DNA of 64,000 nt from Streptomyces sp. DH12 (GCF_020873895.1 NZ_JAHWGT010000001.1:186001-250000); one strand, 5' to 3'; positions 9,330-18,657 are shown, numbered from the stretch's first letter. Made by a program: numbers and translations. Notes: a model not told the origin generated them from the letters alone.

Positions 9330-10406
9330 TCACCCCGTCCGGAGCCCGCCGCGCCGCAGCTCGTAGTGGACGTTCCCCCCGGCGGAGCCGACGGGCCGGA
9401 AACCGGCCCGCCCGACGACGGTGTGCGAGGCGGCGTTGCCGTGTTCGACGGTGGCGCGCAGCACCCGCGCCTCCGGGTGGCGGAACGCCCACGCGGCCAG
9501 CGCGCGCAGCGCCTCCGTGGCGTGGTCGCGGCCGCGCGCCGACTCCACGACGTCGTACCCGATCTCCACCGCGCCCTCCGCGTCCGGCGCGGCATGGAAG
9601 CCGATGCCTCCCACCGCGCGCCCGTCGGAGGCCCGGACCATGACGTACACGCCCCAACCCGGCCGGTACGCGCCCGCCCCATACGCCTCCTCGACCAGGC
9701 CCCCGGCGAACCGGGTCCCCTCCTCTGGGCCGCCCTCCGCCCAGGCGAAGCCGCCCTCTCCACCCCTGTGCAGATCGGCCGCGAAACCCGGTGACAGCTC
9801 GCACAGGACGAGCCCCGCCGAGCGGACCGGGTCGGCGTACCACCGCCAGGCGCCCAGCCTCGGCAGGCCGTCGAGCCCGCCCCGGCCGGTGGCCCACAGC
9901 AGCGTCCGCCACGGGTCGCTGTCCCGCGGCGCCTGCGGGAAGAGGCGTTCCAGGGCGTCGGCGCACACCTGCCCGGGTGGCCGCCAGTGCGGGAGGCCCA
10001 GGGCCGCGACGACGTCCCGCGTGTGCAGCAGCGCCTCGACGACGCCCATCGCGGCGAAGCCGTCGCCGCCCGCGCATCCGTACGGGTGCCAGGCGCGCAG
10101 CTCCCGCGGCGCCCGGGACACGGCCGCGGCCAGCAGCCCACCGGTCGCCTCCACCAGACGCACCAGGCCGTCCGGGCCGGTACCCGGCTCGGGCACGACC
10201 TCGAACGGCACGTACCCGTCGGTCACCCGGCCCGCCACCTGGGCGGCGTACCCCGCGAAGTCCTGCGCGAGGTGCACCACCGTGTCGTGGCAGCTCCACT
10301 CCAGCCCCACCGCCGGCACCGACCAGTCCCGGTCGGCCACCTCGCACAGCGCGGCGGCGGCCAGAGAGACCGCCGCGTCGACGTCCACCGCACCCATCGT
10401 CCCCAT
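9330..10406 (-). CDS. DinB/maleylpyruvate-isomerase-like N domain fused to GNAT acetyltransferase
   Basis: 358 residues in two parts. Residues 1-205 resemble the DinB/mycothiol-dependent maleylpyruvate isomerase N-terminal fold, with the metal-site pattern WSCHDTVVHLAQD and a later EALLHTRDVV histidine. Residues 215-358 are a GNAT acetyltransferase (WGVYVMVRASDGRAVGGIGFH, VEIGYDVVESARGRDHATEAL, NAASHTVVGRAGFRPVG), of the kind that acetylates protein or small-molecule amines. The ATG at 10406 lies 7 nt downstream of a TAGGCT -10 box (10414-10419), which supports a leaderless start there. The fusion suggests a thiol-linked or detoxification reaction, but the substrate is unknown. Confidence 0.7.
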   Translation of the reverse strand: MGTMGAVDVDAAVSLAAAALCEVADRDWSVPAVGLEWSCHDTVVHLAQDFAGYAAQVAGRVTDGYVPFEVVPEPGTGPDGLVRLVEATGGLLAAAVSRAPRELRAWHPYGCAGGDGFAAMGVVEALLHTRDVVAALGLPHWRPPGQVCADALERLFPQAPRDSDPWRTLLWATGRGGLDGLPRLGAWRWYADPVRSAGLVLCELSPGFAADLHRGGEGGFAWAEGGPEEGTRFAGGLVEEAYGAGAYRPGWGVYVMVRASDGRAVGGIGFHAAPDAEGAVEIGYDVVESARGRDHATEALRALAAWAFRHPEARVLRATVEHGNAASHTVVGRAGFRPVGSAGGNVHYELRRGGLRTG

Positions 10407-10413
10407 GCCGGCC

Positions 10414-10419
10414 AGCCTA
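10414..10419 (-). promoter_or_regulatory. -10 box TAGGCT, leaderless promoter
   Basis: Read on the minus strand, TAGGCT ends 7 nt before the ATG at 10406. This is a close match to the Streptomyces vegetative -10 consensus and explains the missing ribosome-binding site. Confidence 0.55.
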
Positions 10420-10600
10420 GGCCGCACCCCGCCGGTCGGGCCGACTCCTTTTCCCCCGGCCCCGATCGGCCCACGGCAGAAGGGTTCCCCCTCGTCCCAC
10501 GGCAGGGGAGCACCGGCCGCGCGCCGTCCCGCCGCGGAGCGCCGCGCCGCCCCGCGGTTCGTCCCGGGCGGCCCTCGGCGGGCCCTCGCCGCCGCCCGGG

Positions 10601-12955
10601 TCACACGTGCCGCGGCGGAGCGGCGGCGTCCGTCTCCTCCTGTCCCGTCGGCCGGAGGCACTCGATGAGGTAGTCACCGGTCTCCGGGTCGCGGGTCACC
10701 CCGTGGGTCTCGCTGCGGAAGCCGGGGAAGCGCCGGTCGAACGTCTCCAGCGCGGTCAGGTACCGCAGCAGCGGCCCGTCGGGCGAGCCGACGCTCTCGC
10801 CGGGCATGAGGACGGGGATGCCGGGAGGGGTGACGGTGACCATGGCGGCGGCCACCTGCCCCGCCGCGTCGGCCAGCCGTACCCGGTGCGTGCCGCCGCG
10901 GATCAGCCGCTGGTAGCACCGCTGGGGTGGGGCGACCGGCTCGGGCAGCTCCCGGAAGGCGTTGTCCAGCAGGTCGACGAGGCGGGCGGAGCGCAGGTGC
11001 TCGTGCATGTCCCGGCAGAGCCCGCGCAGCGTCTGGCCGGCGTAGCGCCGCGGGTGTTCGGCGACGAGCGCGGGCAGGACGCGGTCGACCTCCGCGTCCG
11101 CGTCGAAGAGGGACTTGAAGTCGGTCAGCGCGTCGAGGAGGGTGCCCCACTTGCCCTTGGTGATGCCCATGGAGAACAGCACGAGCGTGGTGTAGCTGTC
11201 GGTCTTCTCCACCACGATGTTGCGGGTGGCGAGGTACGCGGTGAGCACCCGCGCCGGGATGCCCCACTCGGCGGTCCTCCCGGTGGCGTCGATGCCCGGG
11301 CAGGTCAGGGTCACCTTGATCGGGTCGAGCATGCAGTACCCGTCGGCCAGCCCCGGGAAGCCGTGCCAGTCGGCGCCGGGCTCCAGGTGCCAGCAGGACG
11401 GCTCGGTGCGCAGCAGGTCGGTGGGGGCCTCGTCGAACGGCAGCCGCTCACCGGAGCCCGGGTCGGTGACGGTCGGGGGCTGCCACACGCCGAAGAACCA
11501 CGGCGGCCGGTCGCCGGCGCTCTCGATGCGGCGGCCGATGCGCACCATCTCCTGGCGGAACCTGACGGCCTCCGTCACCGCCTCGTCGATCAGCCAGCGG
11601 CCCTGCGGCCCGTCCATCATCGCGGTCGCCACGTCCAGCGAGGCGATCATCGGGTACAGCGGCGAGGTGGTGCCGTGCATCATCAGCGCCTCGTTGAACC
11701 GGTCGTGTTCGACGGGCGCCCTCGGGGCGGGCCTGACGTGGACCATCGCGCTCTGCGAGAGCGCCGCCAGCAGCTTGTGCGTGGACTGGGTGGAGAAGAC
11801 CGTCGGCCGGTCGGGGCCGGGGAAGGCGTCCTCGTCCACGGACATCCCGTACCGGCCCGCGTACAGCGGGTGGAAGCGGGCGTACGCGAACCACGCCTCG
11901 TCGAAGTGGAGCCGGGGCGTGCTCGCGGCGAACGCCCGGGCGGTGGTCGGGGCGTCGTAGCACAGGCCGTCGTAGGTGGAGTTGGTGAACACCGCGTACT
12001 GGGCCCGCGCCGAAACGGCCTCCGCGGTCAGCGGGTTGGCGGCGATCCGGGCCGCGACGGACTCCGCGTCCAACTCCGCGGGAGGCAGGGGTCCGGCCAG
12101 ACCGTAGCCGTTGCGGGTGGGGACGAGGTAGACCGGGCGCGCGCCGGAGACGACCAGTCCGTGCAGCACCGACTTGTGGCAGTTGCGGTCCACCAGTGCG
12201 ATCTCGTCGCGGGTGGCGCTGAAGTGGCCGACCACGCGGTTGCAGGTGGAGTCGCCGTGCAGCACGAAGTAGGTGAGGTCGGCGCCGAAGACCCGGGCGG
12301 CGTTGCGCTCGGCCGCGCCGATCGGCCCGGTGTGCTCGAACAGCGAACCGAGCGCCTCGACGGAGATCGACAGGTCACTGCGCAGCAGCCGCTCCCCGAA
12401 GTAGTCGTGGAAGGCGCGGCCGACGGGCGACTTCAGCAGGGCGACCCCGCCGGAGTGCGCCGGCGTGTGCCACGAGTACTCGTGCGCGTCGTCGAAGTGG
12501 CGCAGCGCCCGGAAGAAGGGCGGCAGGATCGTCTCCCGGTACGTCCGGGCGGCGGTGGCGATCCGGCCTCCGATGAACCCGGGGGTGTCCTCCAGCGGCC
12601 ACACGTATCCGACGACCGACTCCGACACCCACAGCGGAAGGTCGCGCACGCCGTCGCCGTTCATGACGAGGAAGACCGGCAGGTCGCGGTAGCGCCGGCC
12701 GAGGGAGCGCAGTACCGCGGCACCGCCCGGTTCGCCGTCGGCGCCGAGCCGGCCGGGCAGCTCCCACGCGACGAGCGCCGCCGTGAGCCCGGCCTCCGTG
12801 CGCAGCACCGCCTCGGCGTCGGTGACGTCGACCGCCCACCGGACGTCGAACCCCCGTTCCTCGATCGCCTCGCGGATGCGGACCAACTGCTTGGCCCCGG
12901 CGCCCTCGTCCTTCGGATGCTCCCGTACCGCCACCAGAACTCGACTGTCCGCCAT
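10601..12955 (-). CDS. Orn/Lys/Arg family PLP-dependent decarboxylase
   Basis: 784 residues, full length for the fold-I basic amino acid decarboxylases. An N-terminal response-regulator-like wing domain (about 1-140) precedes the PLP domain. Seen motifs: HTPAHSGGVALL (usually HTPGH), HGDSTCNRVV, DRNCHKSVLHG, HFDEAWFAYARFHPLY, and the PLP-lysine site STQSTHKLLAALSQ. The C-terminal part carries PGIPVLMPGE, a conserved family loop. It would decarboxylate lysine, ornithine or arginine to a diamine or agmatine, but the preferred substrate cannot be told. It stands alone and is cytosolic. The Gly-to-Ala change in HTPAH is a minor oddity. Confidence 0.88.
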   Translation of the reverse strand: MADSRVLVAVREHPKDEGAGAKQLVRIREAIEERGFDVRWAVDVTDAEAVLRTEAGLTAALVAWELPGRLGADGEPGGAAVLRSLGRRYRDLPVFLVMNGDGVRDLPLWVSESVVGYVWPLEDTPGFIGGRIATAARTYRETILPPFFRALRHFDDAHEYSWHTPAHSGGVALLKSPVGRAFHDYFGERLLRSDLSISVEALGSLFEHTGPIGAAERNAARVFGADLTYFVLHGDSTCNRVVGHFSATRDEIALVDRNCHKSVLHGLVVSGARPVYLVPTRNGYGLAGPLPPAELDAESVAARIAANPLTAEAVSARAQYAVFTNSTYDGLCYDAPTTARAFAASTPRLHFDEAWFAYARFHPLYAGRYGMSVDEDAFPGPDRPTVFSTQSTHKLLAALSQSAMVHVRPAPRAPVEHDRFNEALMMHGTTSPLYPMIASLDVATAMMDGPQGRWLIDEAVTEAVRFRQEMVRIGRRIESAGDRPPWFFGVWQPPTVTDPGSGERLPFDEAPTDLLRTEPSCWHLEPGADWHGFPGLADGYCMLDPIKVTLTCPGIDATGRTAEWGIPARVLTAYLATRNIVVEKTDSYTTLVLFSMGITKGKWGTLLDALTDFKSLFDADAEVDRVLPALVAEHPRRYAGQTLRGLCRDMHEHLRSARLVDLLDNAFRELPEPVAPPQRCYQRLIRGGTHRVRLADAAGQVAAAMVTVTPPGIPVLMPGESVGSPDGPLLRYLTALETFDRRFPGFRSETHGVTRDPETGDYLIECLRPTGQEETDAAAPPRHV

Positions 12956-13230
12956 GCGGCTCCCTTCGCGGCGGCCCGTGCCGCCTCGGGCCCAGTCTGG
13001 GCAGGCGGCCGCCGCGCACGGGCCGCGACGGGGCGGGAGTCACCCGCAGGGCGCAACGACCGGGCGGCAGGGCGCGACCGGCCCCGGCGGGCGTCCCACC
13101 GGGACCGTGTCCCGCTCCGACCGGGGGAGAGGCCGGCCGGGCCTCCATGACGCCACGGGGAGGACGGGGCCGGGCCGGGCAGGGCCCGTTTCGACCCGGC
13201 GCCGCCCACCCCGGGCGGCCTCGTCGGGGC

Positions 13231-13488
13231 TCAGCGCCAGCCGAAGCGGCGGTCGACCACCGCGGCGAACTCCTCCAGCGTCAGCACAGCGTCGCCGTTC
13301 TGGTCGGCGCTGTCGAAGAGCGCGGAGGAGGCGTCGGCGTTGCCCAGGCCCCAGAACGGCAGGTCTCCGGAGGCGGCGAGGGACGGGCCCTTCACCCGCA
13401 GCGCGGTGATCACCTCTTCGCGGGTCAGGGTCCCGTCCTGGTCGAGGTCCAACGCCTCGAACAGTTTCCTCGCCTTGTCACTGATCAC
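13231..13488 (-). CDS. EF-hand calcium-binding protein (85 aa)
   Basis: Two calcium loops of the EF-hand type are visible: DLDQDGTLTREE near residues 14-25 and DQNGDAVLTLEE near residues 63-74, each followed by a helix. There is no signal peptide, so it resembles the calmodulin-like small cytosolic proteins of Streptomyces. The GTG at 13488 is chosen because the upstream frame lacks family-like sequence; its ribosome-binding site is weak. Confidence 0.75.
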   Translation of the reverse strand: MISDKARKLFEALDLDQDGTLTREEVITALRVKGPSLAASGDLPFWGLGNADASSALFDSADQNGDAVLTLEEFAAVVDRRFGWR

Positions 13489-13771
13489 GTCGTCCCCGTC
13501 CGTCGTGTCCCCGAGCGGGCGGCGGCCCCGCCCACGGACGAGAACGCCGCCGGACCGCCACCGGTTCCCACCGTCCGACGACCGGCCGGTACCGGCCGCG
13601 CGACGACCGGTCCGCGCGGGTCGCGGGCCGGTCGGCAGGCCCGCGTCGGCGAGGCCCACGGCCAGGGGAGAGGACGGGCCGCGCGCCGGCCTCGCGGGGC
13701 CGCCCGGAGACGTCCCCGGGTGACGCGACGCGACGTGGCGTGGCGAGGTGACGCGTCCATGGTGCTCGGGC

Positions 13772-14116
13772 TCAGCGGGGCGCCGGTTGGCGAGCGGCGC
13801 CGGGCGTGGTGCGGTGGCTCTCGTCCTGCACGAGGAGGGAGAGGAGTGACGCCACGGTGAGCCCGGCCTCCGCCGGGTGGCGGAGCACCTTGCTCGGATC
13901 GATCCGGTAGGTGTTGCTGCGCCCCTCGCGCGTGTGCGAGAGGTACCCGTCCCGTTCGAGATCGGCGATGATCTTCTGGACCGCGCGCTCGGTGAGGCGG
14001 CAGTGCGCGGCGATGTCGCGGATCCGGGTGGTGTGGTCGTCGGCGATGGCCGCGAGGACCCGGGCGTGGTTGGTGAGGAAAGTCCATCCTGTGTGCGGCT
14101 CTGGTACTCCGTCCAT
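13772..14116 (-). CDS. Winged-helix transcriptional regulator (MarR/ArsR-like)
   Basis: 114 residues. A winged helix-turn-helix fills residues 12-75: NHARVLAAIADDHTTRIRDIAAHCRLTERAVQKIIADLERDGYL in pieces, then a wing HTREGRSNTYRID. It belongs to the helix-turn-helix proteins that read only the DNA-binding domain plus a short C-terminal helix; the ligand is unknown. It is divergent from the STAS gene at 14237 with an AT-rich spacer (14117-14236), so it may regulate that gene or itself. Confidence 0.75.
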   Translation of the reverse strand: MDGVPEPHTGWTFLTNHARVLAAIADDHTTRIRDIAAHCRLTERAVQKIIADLERDGYLSHTREGRSNTYRIDPSKVLRHPAEAGLTVASLLSLLVQDESHRTTPGAARQPAPR

Positions 14117-14236
14117 GCGCCTACCTTAACGAGAAGACCTTCACGCATTCAAAAGCACGTATAAGATTTCGTGTATCTGTTGACGTCTGTGGGCAGAAGG
14201 GGAAGCCTGGAGACGGACGCGAGGGAGAGACGTGGC

Positions 14237-14617
14237 ATGCCCGAGGATGCTTACCGTGCGCCCGCCGGGGAGGGCAGACCGGCGGTGAGCGCCGGCCCGG
14301 CGGCGGGTGGACCCCGCCTGGCCACGGCCGACGTCCGCGCGGAGGGGGAGCGCGTCAGGGTCGCCGTGACCGGGGAACTCGACCTGAGCGCTGACGGGCG
14401 GATCGGCGACGACCTGTGCGCGACGCTGCGGGACTCCGCCCAGGGCATCGACCTCGACCTGGGCGCCGTACGGTTCGTGGACTGCTCCGGCCTCAACGCC
14501 CTGCTCGGCCTGCGCCGGCAGGCCCTCGAACAGGGCAAGACGGTCGTCATCCGCTCCAGCAGTCCGGTCGTCGACCGCCTGCTCCAGCTGACGGGCGCGG
14601 ACGGCCTCTTCGACTGA
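14237..14617 (+). CDS. STAS-domain anti-anti-sigma factor
   Basis: 126 residues. After a variable N-terminus, the STAS fold runs from about residue 35: VRVAVTGELDLSADGRI, IDLDLGAVRFVDCSGLNALLGLRRQA. The serine in DCSGL is the phosphorylation site of this family. Phosphorylation by a HATPase kinase inactivates it, and a SpoIIE phosphatase reactivates it. The ATG at 14237 has a GAGGGAGAGAC box upstream. Candidate partners in the window are the HATPase at 16928 and the phosphatases at 2291, 6746 and 51414. Confidence 0.85.
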   Translation: MPEDAYRAPAGEGRPAVSAGPAAGGPRLATADVRAEGERVRVAVTGELDLSADGRIGDDLCATLRDSAQGIDLDLGAVRFVDCSGLNALLGLRRQALEQGKTVVIRSSSPVVDRLLQLTGADGLFD

Positions 14618-14680
14618 CCCGCCCGCCCGAACCGCCCCCACCCTGCGCCGTGAAACGCCCCCGCTCCGCCCGGTGAGACG

Positions 14681-14730
14681 CCGACCCGCCCCGGCCGGCA
14701 CCGGCGCGGCCGGTCCGGAGGGCGGGTCGG
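14681..14730. terminator. Inverted repeat between convergent genes
   Basis: Perfect 10-bp outer arms (14681-14690 and 14721-14730) enclose a second CCGGCCGG-type stem. The repeat sits between the STAS gene and the convergent DUF5133 gene. No T-tract. Confidence 0.6.
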
Positions 14731-14752
14731 GGTGACGTGACGCGTTCGGGCC

Positions 14753-15001
14753 TCAGGCCGCGAGCTCGGCGCCTTCCGCCGCGAGGGCGGGCTGCCCGGA
14801 CCCGAGCGCCTGCGAGGCCAGCATGGCGTCCGCGGCGGCCAGGGCGTCCTCGACGCACGTGGTGCCGGTGGCGACGCACAGGGTGTAGACCACGTCGTCC
14901 AAGCGGTGCTGGAGTCCCTTCTCACCGCGGCTCTGAGCGATGCGCAGGTCCGCGTAGCGGGCGAGCAGGGTACGCAGGTACTGAGGAGCAGGTGTGAGCA
15001 C
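14753..15001 (-). CDS. DUF5133 family protein (82 aa)
   Basis: The product matches the short Streptomyces DUF5133 proteins: an N-terminal helix (PAPQYLRTLLARYADLR), then the conserved LDDVVYTLCVATGTTCVEDALAAADAML in parts. Function is unknown. It is often found near antibiotic-cluster regulators. GTG at 15001 is preceded by GAAGGG at 6 nt, which supports the start. Confidence 0.75.
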   Translation of the reverse strand: MLTPAPQYLRTLLARYADLRIAQSRGEKGLQHRLDDVVYTLCVATGTTCVEDALAAADAMLASQALGSGQPALAAEGAELAA

Positions 15002-15133
15002 GGGCAGCCCTTCATCGATGGCCAGTGTCGCCCGCCTACCCCGAGTTCACACGACCATGCCGGATTCCCCGCCGGAACCTCACGGAAGGGCGTACCGGCT
15101 CCCCTCCGGGCCGGCGGCCGGGCAGGGCGGACC

Positions 15134-16813
15134 TCACGCCGCCGGGACCCGGGCGCTCGTACGGGCGAGGGACTCGAAGCGGTGGAAGGCCACCTCCTGG
15201 CGCCACTGAACCGCCGCCTTGGGGCTCGCGGCGAGCAGGGCCCGGCACGCGTCCGCCGGCTGCGCCCCGCCCGGCCGCGAGGCGCCGCAGGCGGGGACGC
15301 GGTGGTAGCCGTCACGAGTGGGATTGCCGCGCCAGAGGCTCCGGCCGGGGAGGAAGGCGTACTCCAGGGAGGCGCGCGCCAGGTCCTTCAGCTCCGGGTA
15401 CGACAGGCCGTACGTCTCGGCGGCGTACTGGTACTCGCGGCTGATGTCGGTGCGGCTGACGCCCGGGTCGTCGGTGGCGAGGACGACGGGCACGCCGAAG
15501 CGCCGGTACGTCGCGAAGGGGTGGTCCGCCCCGCGCACGCCGAGAATCTGGGCGTTGCTGGTGAAGGGGATCTCGACGGCGACCTCCCGCGCGGCCATCG
15601 TCCGGGCGGTGTCCCGCCAGTCGTCCTCGTGGCGGAGGTCGACGCCGTGGCCGACGCGTTCGGCGCGGGCCACGGTGACGGCCTGCCGGATGTGTGAGCG
15701 CAGGTGCCGGGGGTCGACCAGGCCCGGCCACAGCTCGCCGGCGTGCAGGGTGAGGTGCGCGCCCGGGTAGGCGCCGCGCAGGTGGGCGAGCATCCGCAGA
15801 TGGAGGTCGTGGTCGCGCAGGGCGACGTCCCCGTCCTCGGGTTGGACGAGGTTGACCGCGACGAAACGCGGATCGCTCTCCGCCAGGCGCATCCCCAGGG
15901 CCATCTGGGTGAAGACCAGAGCGGGCGGGCCGCCCCTCAGGACGTGTGCGATCCAGCGGACCGGCAGACGGCAGCCCGGTGCGGGCCGGCGTGTCGCGCA
16001 GCGGGCCTCCGCGCGGAACTCGGCGTCGGCCTCGTCGGCTTCCGCGCGCGCCGCGGCGACCAGCGCGTCCAGCCCGCCGCCCGCCAGGAGCCGGCGGTGC
16101 GTCCGCGCGGGGTCGCCGTCCCAGCCGGTGCGGGCGGCGAGTTCCTCCGCGCCCTCGGGAACGGGGGTGACCATCGTCTCCAGCGCGAACTGGTTCTGCG
16201 CGACGACCTCGTCCGCGACCTGGGCGAGCTGCTTGCCGCGGTGGCGCCGGACGACCTCGGCGAACTTCCCGAACGTGGCGAAGAAGTGCCCGTGGCCGTC
16301 GCCGCCCGGCGGGAAGTCCTGCATCGACCAGGCCCGTACGACCGCGTCACGGAAGGCGCTGTCGTGGCGCGCGTCGGACGCGGGCCGGGTGCCGGGGCCG
16401 CAGGGCGGGGGGAGGGCCGTCATCGTGGTGTCGACGCACAGCCCGTCCTCGGCCGCCAGGCGCAGCAGGTACTCGGTACGGACCGCCCCGGCGAGGTGGT
16501 GGTGCAGGTCGGCGCCCTTGGGGAGGCGGCGGAAGAAGTCGCGCAGGAGCGACGGCTCGTCGCGGACGGCGACCAGGTACCGGAGCGTCCCCGCCTCCCC
16601 GGGCGTCAACGGCCGTACGTGCGCCGGGCGCTGGAGCGGGGGCGGCGCGGCGGCGCCGACGCCCGGCGGCGACAGGGGGAGCAGGGCGACGGCGCCGAGC
16701 GTGGCGGCGAGCAGGGTGCGGGCCCGGATCCGCACGCGCGCCCGCAGGCGTGCCGGGGTCCGTGCCCAGGGCCGCGCCGCCGGGTCCGGGGAGTGGGGCT
16801 GCGTGTCGGTCAC
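15134..16813 (-). CDS. Secreted adenosine deaminase (ADGF-like)
   Basis: About 559 residues. An N-terminal arginine-rich stretch and hydrophobic segment (TLLAATLGAVALLPLSPPGVGAA) form an export signal. The deaminase core has the zinc and catalytic motifs GADLHHHLAGA, LTLHAGELWPG, RVGHGVDLRHE and LATDDPGV, with EIPFTSNAQILG between. Spacing and the N-terminal extension match the ADGF group (adenosine deaminase-related growth factors) rather than cytosolic Add. It would convert extracellular adenosine to inosine. The GTG at 16813 (VTDTQ) is preferred; an earlier in-frame ATG at 16879 lacks support. Confidence 0.82.
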   Translation of the reverse strand: MTDTQPHSPDPAARPWARTPARLRARVRIRARTLLAATLGAVALLPLSPPGVGAAAPPPLQRPAHVRPLTPGEAGTLRYLVAVRDEPSLLRDFFRRLPKGADLHHHLAGAVRTEYLLRLAAEDGLCVDTTMTALPPPCGPGTRPASDARHDSAFRDAVVRAWSMQDFPPGGDGHGHFFATFGKFAEVVRRHRGKQLAQVADEVVAQNQFALETMVTPVPEGAEELAARTGWDGDPARTHRRLLAGGGLDALVAAARAEADEADAEFRAEARCATRRPAPGCRLPVRWIAHVLRGGPPALVFTQMALGMRLAESDPRFVAVNLVQPEDGDVALRDHDLHLRMLAHLRGAYPGAHLTLHAGELWPGLVDPRHLRSHIRQAVTVARAERVGHGVDLRHEDDWRDTARTMAAREVAVEIPFTSNAQILGVRGADHPFATYRRFGVPVVLATDDPGVSRTDISREYQYAAETYGLSYPELKDLARASLEYAFLPGRSLWRGNPTRDGYHRVPACGASRPGGAQPADACRALLAASPKAAVQWRQEVAFHRFESLARTSARVPAA

Positions 16814-16927
16814 CCCGGCAGGATCGCCACGCACGGGCGGGCGGCGGCGCCCCCACGGCGGCGGACGGGGACGGTCCACCCTCCCGGGTGACCCGCCCGC
16901 CGCCGGGGGCGGGGCCGCCGGGAGGCG

Positions 16928-17332
16928 CTAACCGGTCGGGGTGAAGCAGGCCGTGATGGTCTTGCCGTCCTTCTGCGGGTGCGTGTGCCAGTGGTCGGAC
17001 AGGGCGTCGACGAGGGCGAGGCCGCGGCCGCCCGGGGAAGTGGTGTCCGGGGTGCGCGGAGCGGGCAGTCGGTCCCCCGCGTCGTGGACGCTGACGTGCA
17101 GGCAGCGGTTGTCCCAGGTGAGCACCACCTGCGCCGAGCTGTGCGCGTGGACGTGGGCGTTGGTGATGAGTTCCGACACGGCGAGCAACACGTCGTCGAC
17201 CGTCTCCGGCGCCCGCTCCGTCCACCCCAGCGACGCGAGGTGCTCGCGCGCCCACTGCCTCCCCGCGCGCACGCCTCCGGAGATGGGGAACGAACGGGCC
17301 CAGCCCACAGCCTTCATCGAAGAGTCGGTCAT
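16928..17332 (-). CDS. HATPase_c anti-sigma-factor-like ATP-binding protein
   Basis: 134 residues, the typical size of the small RsbW/SpoIIAB-like kinases. The N-box is DVLLAVSELITNAHVHAH, followed by VSVHDAGD (G1-like) and the G2-like loop GGRGLALVDALSDHW. Such proteins bind a sigma factor or a STAS partner and phosphorylate the latter. No adjacent sigma or STAS gene is present, as is common for this group in Streptomyces. Confidence 0.82.
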   Translation of the reverse strand: MTDSSMKAVGWARSFPISGGVRAGRQWAREHLASLGWTERAPETVDDVLLAVSELITNAHVHAHSSAQVVLTWDNRCLHVSVHDAGDRLPAPRTPDTTSPGGRGLALVDALSDHWHTHPQKDGKTITACFTPTG

Positions 17333-17681
17333 CGCTTCTCCTTCACCGTCGTGATGTCGCCCACATCGACGCGTCTACCCGCCCACCTCCGATGCACCGG
17401 TCCCGGCGCGACCGTCCGCACGCGGGCGCGAACTCCGCCCGACGAGTCGCGGCCGTCGGACCGCCCGGAGCCGACCGGGAGCACGACCCGCGCCCGGCGC
17501 GCCAGGGTGGACCGCTGGTGAGGGGCGGCAACGTCGACGTCGACGGCGGTGCCGGAGCGCCGACGACGAGCCGGACGCCTGGCCGGGCCGTGGTGTGGAG
17601 CCCCGCCCCGGGCGGGACGGTGTGGCGGCGGGGCCTCGGCAGCCGGCCGCCCCCCGGCCCGGGCGACCGCCCGGCGGCCCG
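17333..17681. other. Gene-free stretch
   Basis: About 350 bp of GC-rich sequence between two minus-strand genes. The part next to 17333 should hold the promoter of the HATPase gene. I see no convincing gene, repeat or terminator in the rest. Confidence 0.35.
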
Positions 17682-18104
17682 TCAGGCGCCCATGACCTCC
17701 GGCCGGTCGGCGAGTTCCCGGAAGAGCTCGCGCGGATCCGCCACCAGCCTGCGCGCGCCCAGGTCCATCAGCCCGCCGACGCCGGTCACCTCGGCGGCCA
17801 CGGTGCCGTCGGCCTTCCGGACCGTCTGCTCGACGCGGAAGGTCCTGCCCTCACCCCACACGAAGGCACAGGAAACCCGCACTTCGTCCCCCGCGCGCAG
17901 CTCGCGCAGGTAGCGCACGGTCACTTCGAGAGCCATCGGACCGAGGCCCCTGCCCAGCAGGTCGGCCTGCCGGATGCCCGCCTCCTGGAGCAGCGACCAG
18001 CGGGCGTGTTCCGCGTACTGCAGGTAGACGGACTGGTTCAGGTGCCCCTGGGTGTCGGTCTCGTAGCCGCGCACGACGACGGGCACCGAAAACGGCTCTG
18101 TCAC
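17682..18104 (-). CDS. Acyl-CoA thioesterase, hotdog fold (4HBT)
   Basis: 140 residues with the hotdog signature GYETDTQGHLNQSVYLQYAEHARW, matching the active-site segment of 4-hydroxybenzoyl-CoA-type thioesterases (Asp in ETDTQGH). It ends with VTGVGGLMDLG and a short helix. It would hydrolyse an acyl- or aroyl-CoA thioester. The next genes are unrelated, so the substrate is open. Confidence 0.8.
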   Translation of the reverse strand: MTEPFSVPVVVRGYETDTQGHLNQSVYLQYAEHARWSLLQEAGIRQADLLGRGLGPMALEVTVRYLRELRAGDEVRVSCAFVWGEGRTFRVEQTVRKADGTVAAEVTGVGGLMDLGARRLVADPRELFRELADRPEVMGA

Positions 18105-18315
18105 GGCGTTCCTCTCCTACGGTCTCGTCCCCGACGACGTTCAGGCCCGCCCCTGCGTCGGCCCGCCCCTGCGCCGGCCGGTCCGTGCGCCGGCCCGCCC
18201 GCGCGACGTGTCGTCGGCGTGACGGGCCGGCGTACGGAGGGGCCGTCGCCCGGCTCCCTGCCCCGTCCGGGACCCGCCACACCCCTCCGGTGCGCCCGGG
18301 GCCGGGACGCCGGTG

Positions 18316-18657
18316 TCAGGAGTCCTTCAGCGGGTCGTGTCCCCAGTTCATGAGCGAGTGGCGCCACCTGGTGTCCGTGACGTCACCCGAGGGGCGCTGG
18401 GCGAGGTGCCGCCTGATGTAGCCGACGACCTTGCGCATGTGGGCGACATCGTCGTCGTCCAGCGCGGAAGGGGAGGTGCGCAGCAGCCGCACGATGCGGC
18501 GGCCGGAGGCGTGGCCGGTGCTCTCCCCGCCGTCCTCGTGCTGCCCCGCGGCCTTGGACTCGTCCCGCTCCAGCCAGTCCTCCAACTGTTCGGGGGAGAG
18601 GTTGACGAGCCTCCCGAACTCGGCGATCTTCTCGTCGCGGTCGTCCCGGTCGCTCAT
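18316..18657 (-). CDS. DUF3140 family protein
   Basis: 113 charged residues, with the features of DUF3140: an N-terminal FGRLVNLSPEQLEDWLERDESK helix and a C-terminal DDDDVAHMRKVVGYIRRHLAQRP followed by DTRWRHSLMNWGHDPLK. Function unknown; the family is probably a small DNA- or protein-binding cytosolic protein. The ATG at 18657 is preceded by a purine-rich box. Confidence 0.75.
   Translation of the reverse strand: MSDRDDRDEKIAEFGRLVNLSPEQLEDWLERDESKAAGQHEDGGESTGHASGRRIVRLLRTSPSALDDDDVAHMRKVVGYIRRHLAQRPSGDVTDTRWRHSLMNWGHDPLKDS

Noticed and set aside
6791-10141. Long open frame on the minus strand (over 1100 codons)
   Set aside because: It overlaps the well supported SpoIIE phosphatase and the DinB-GNAT gene and shows no family motif.
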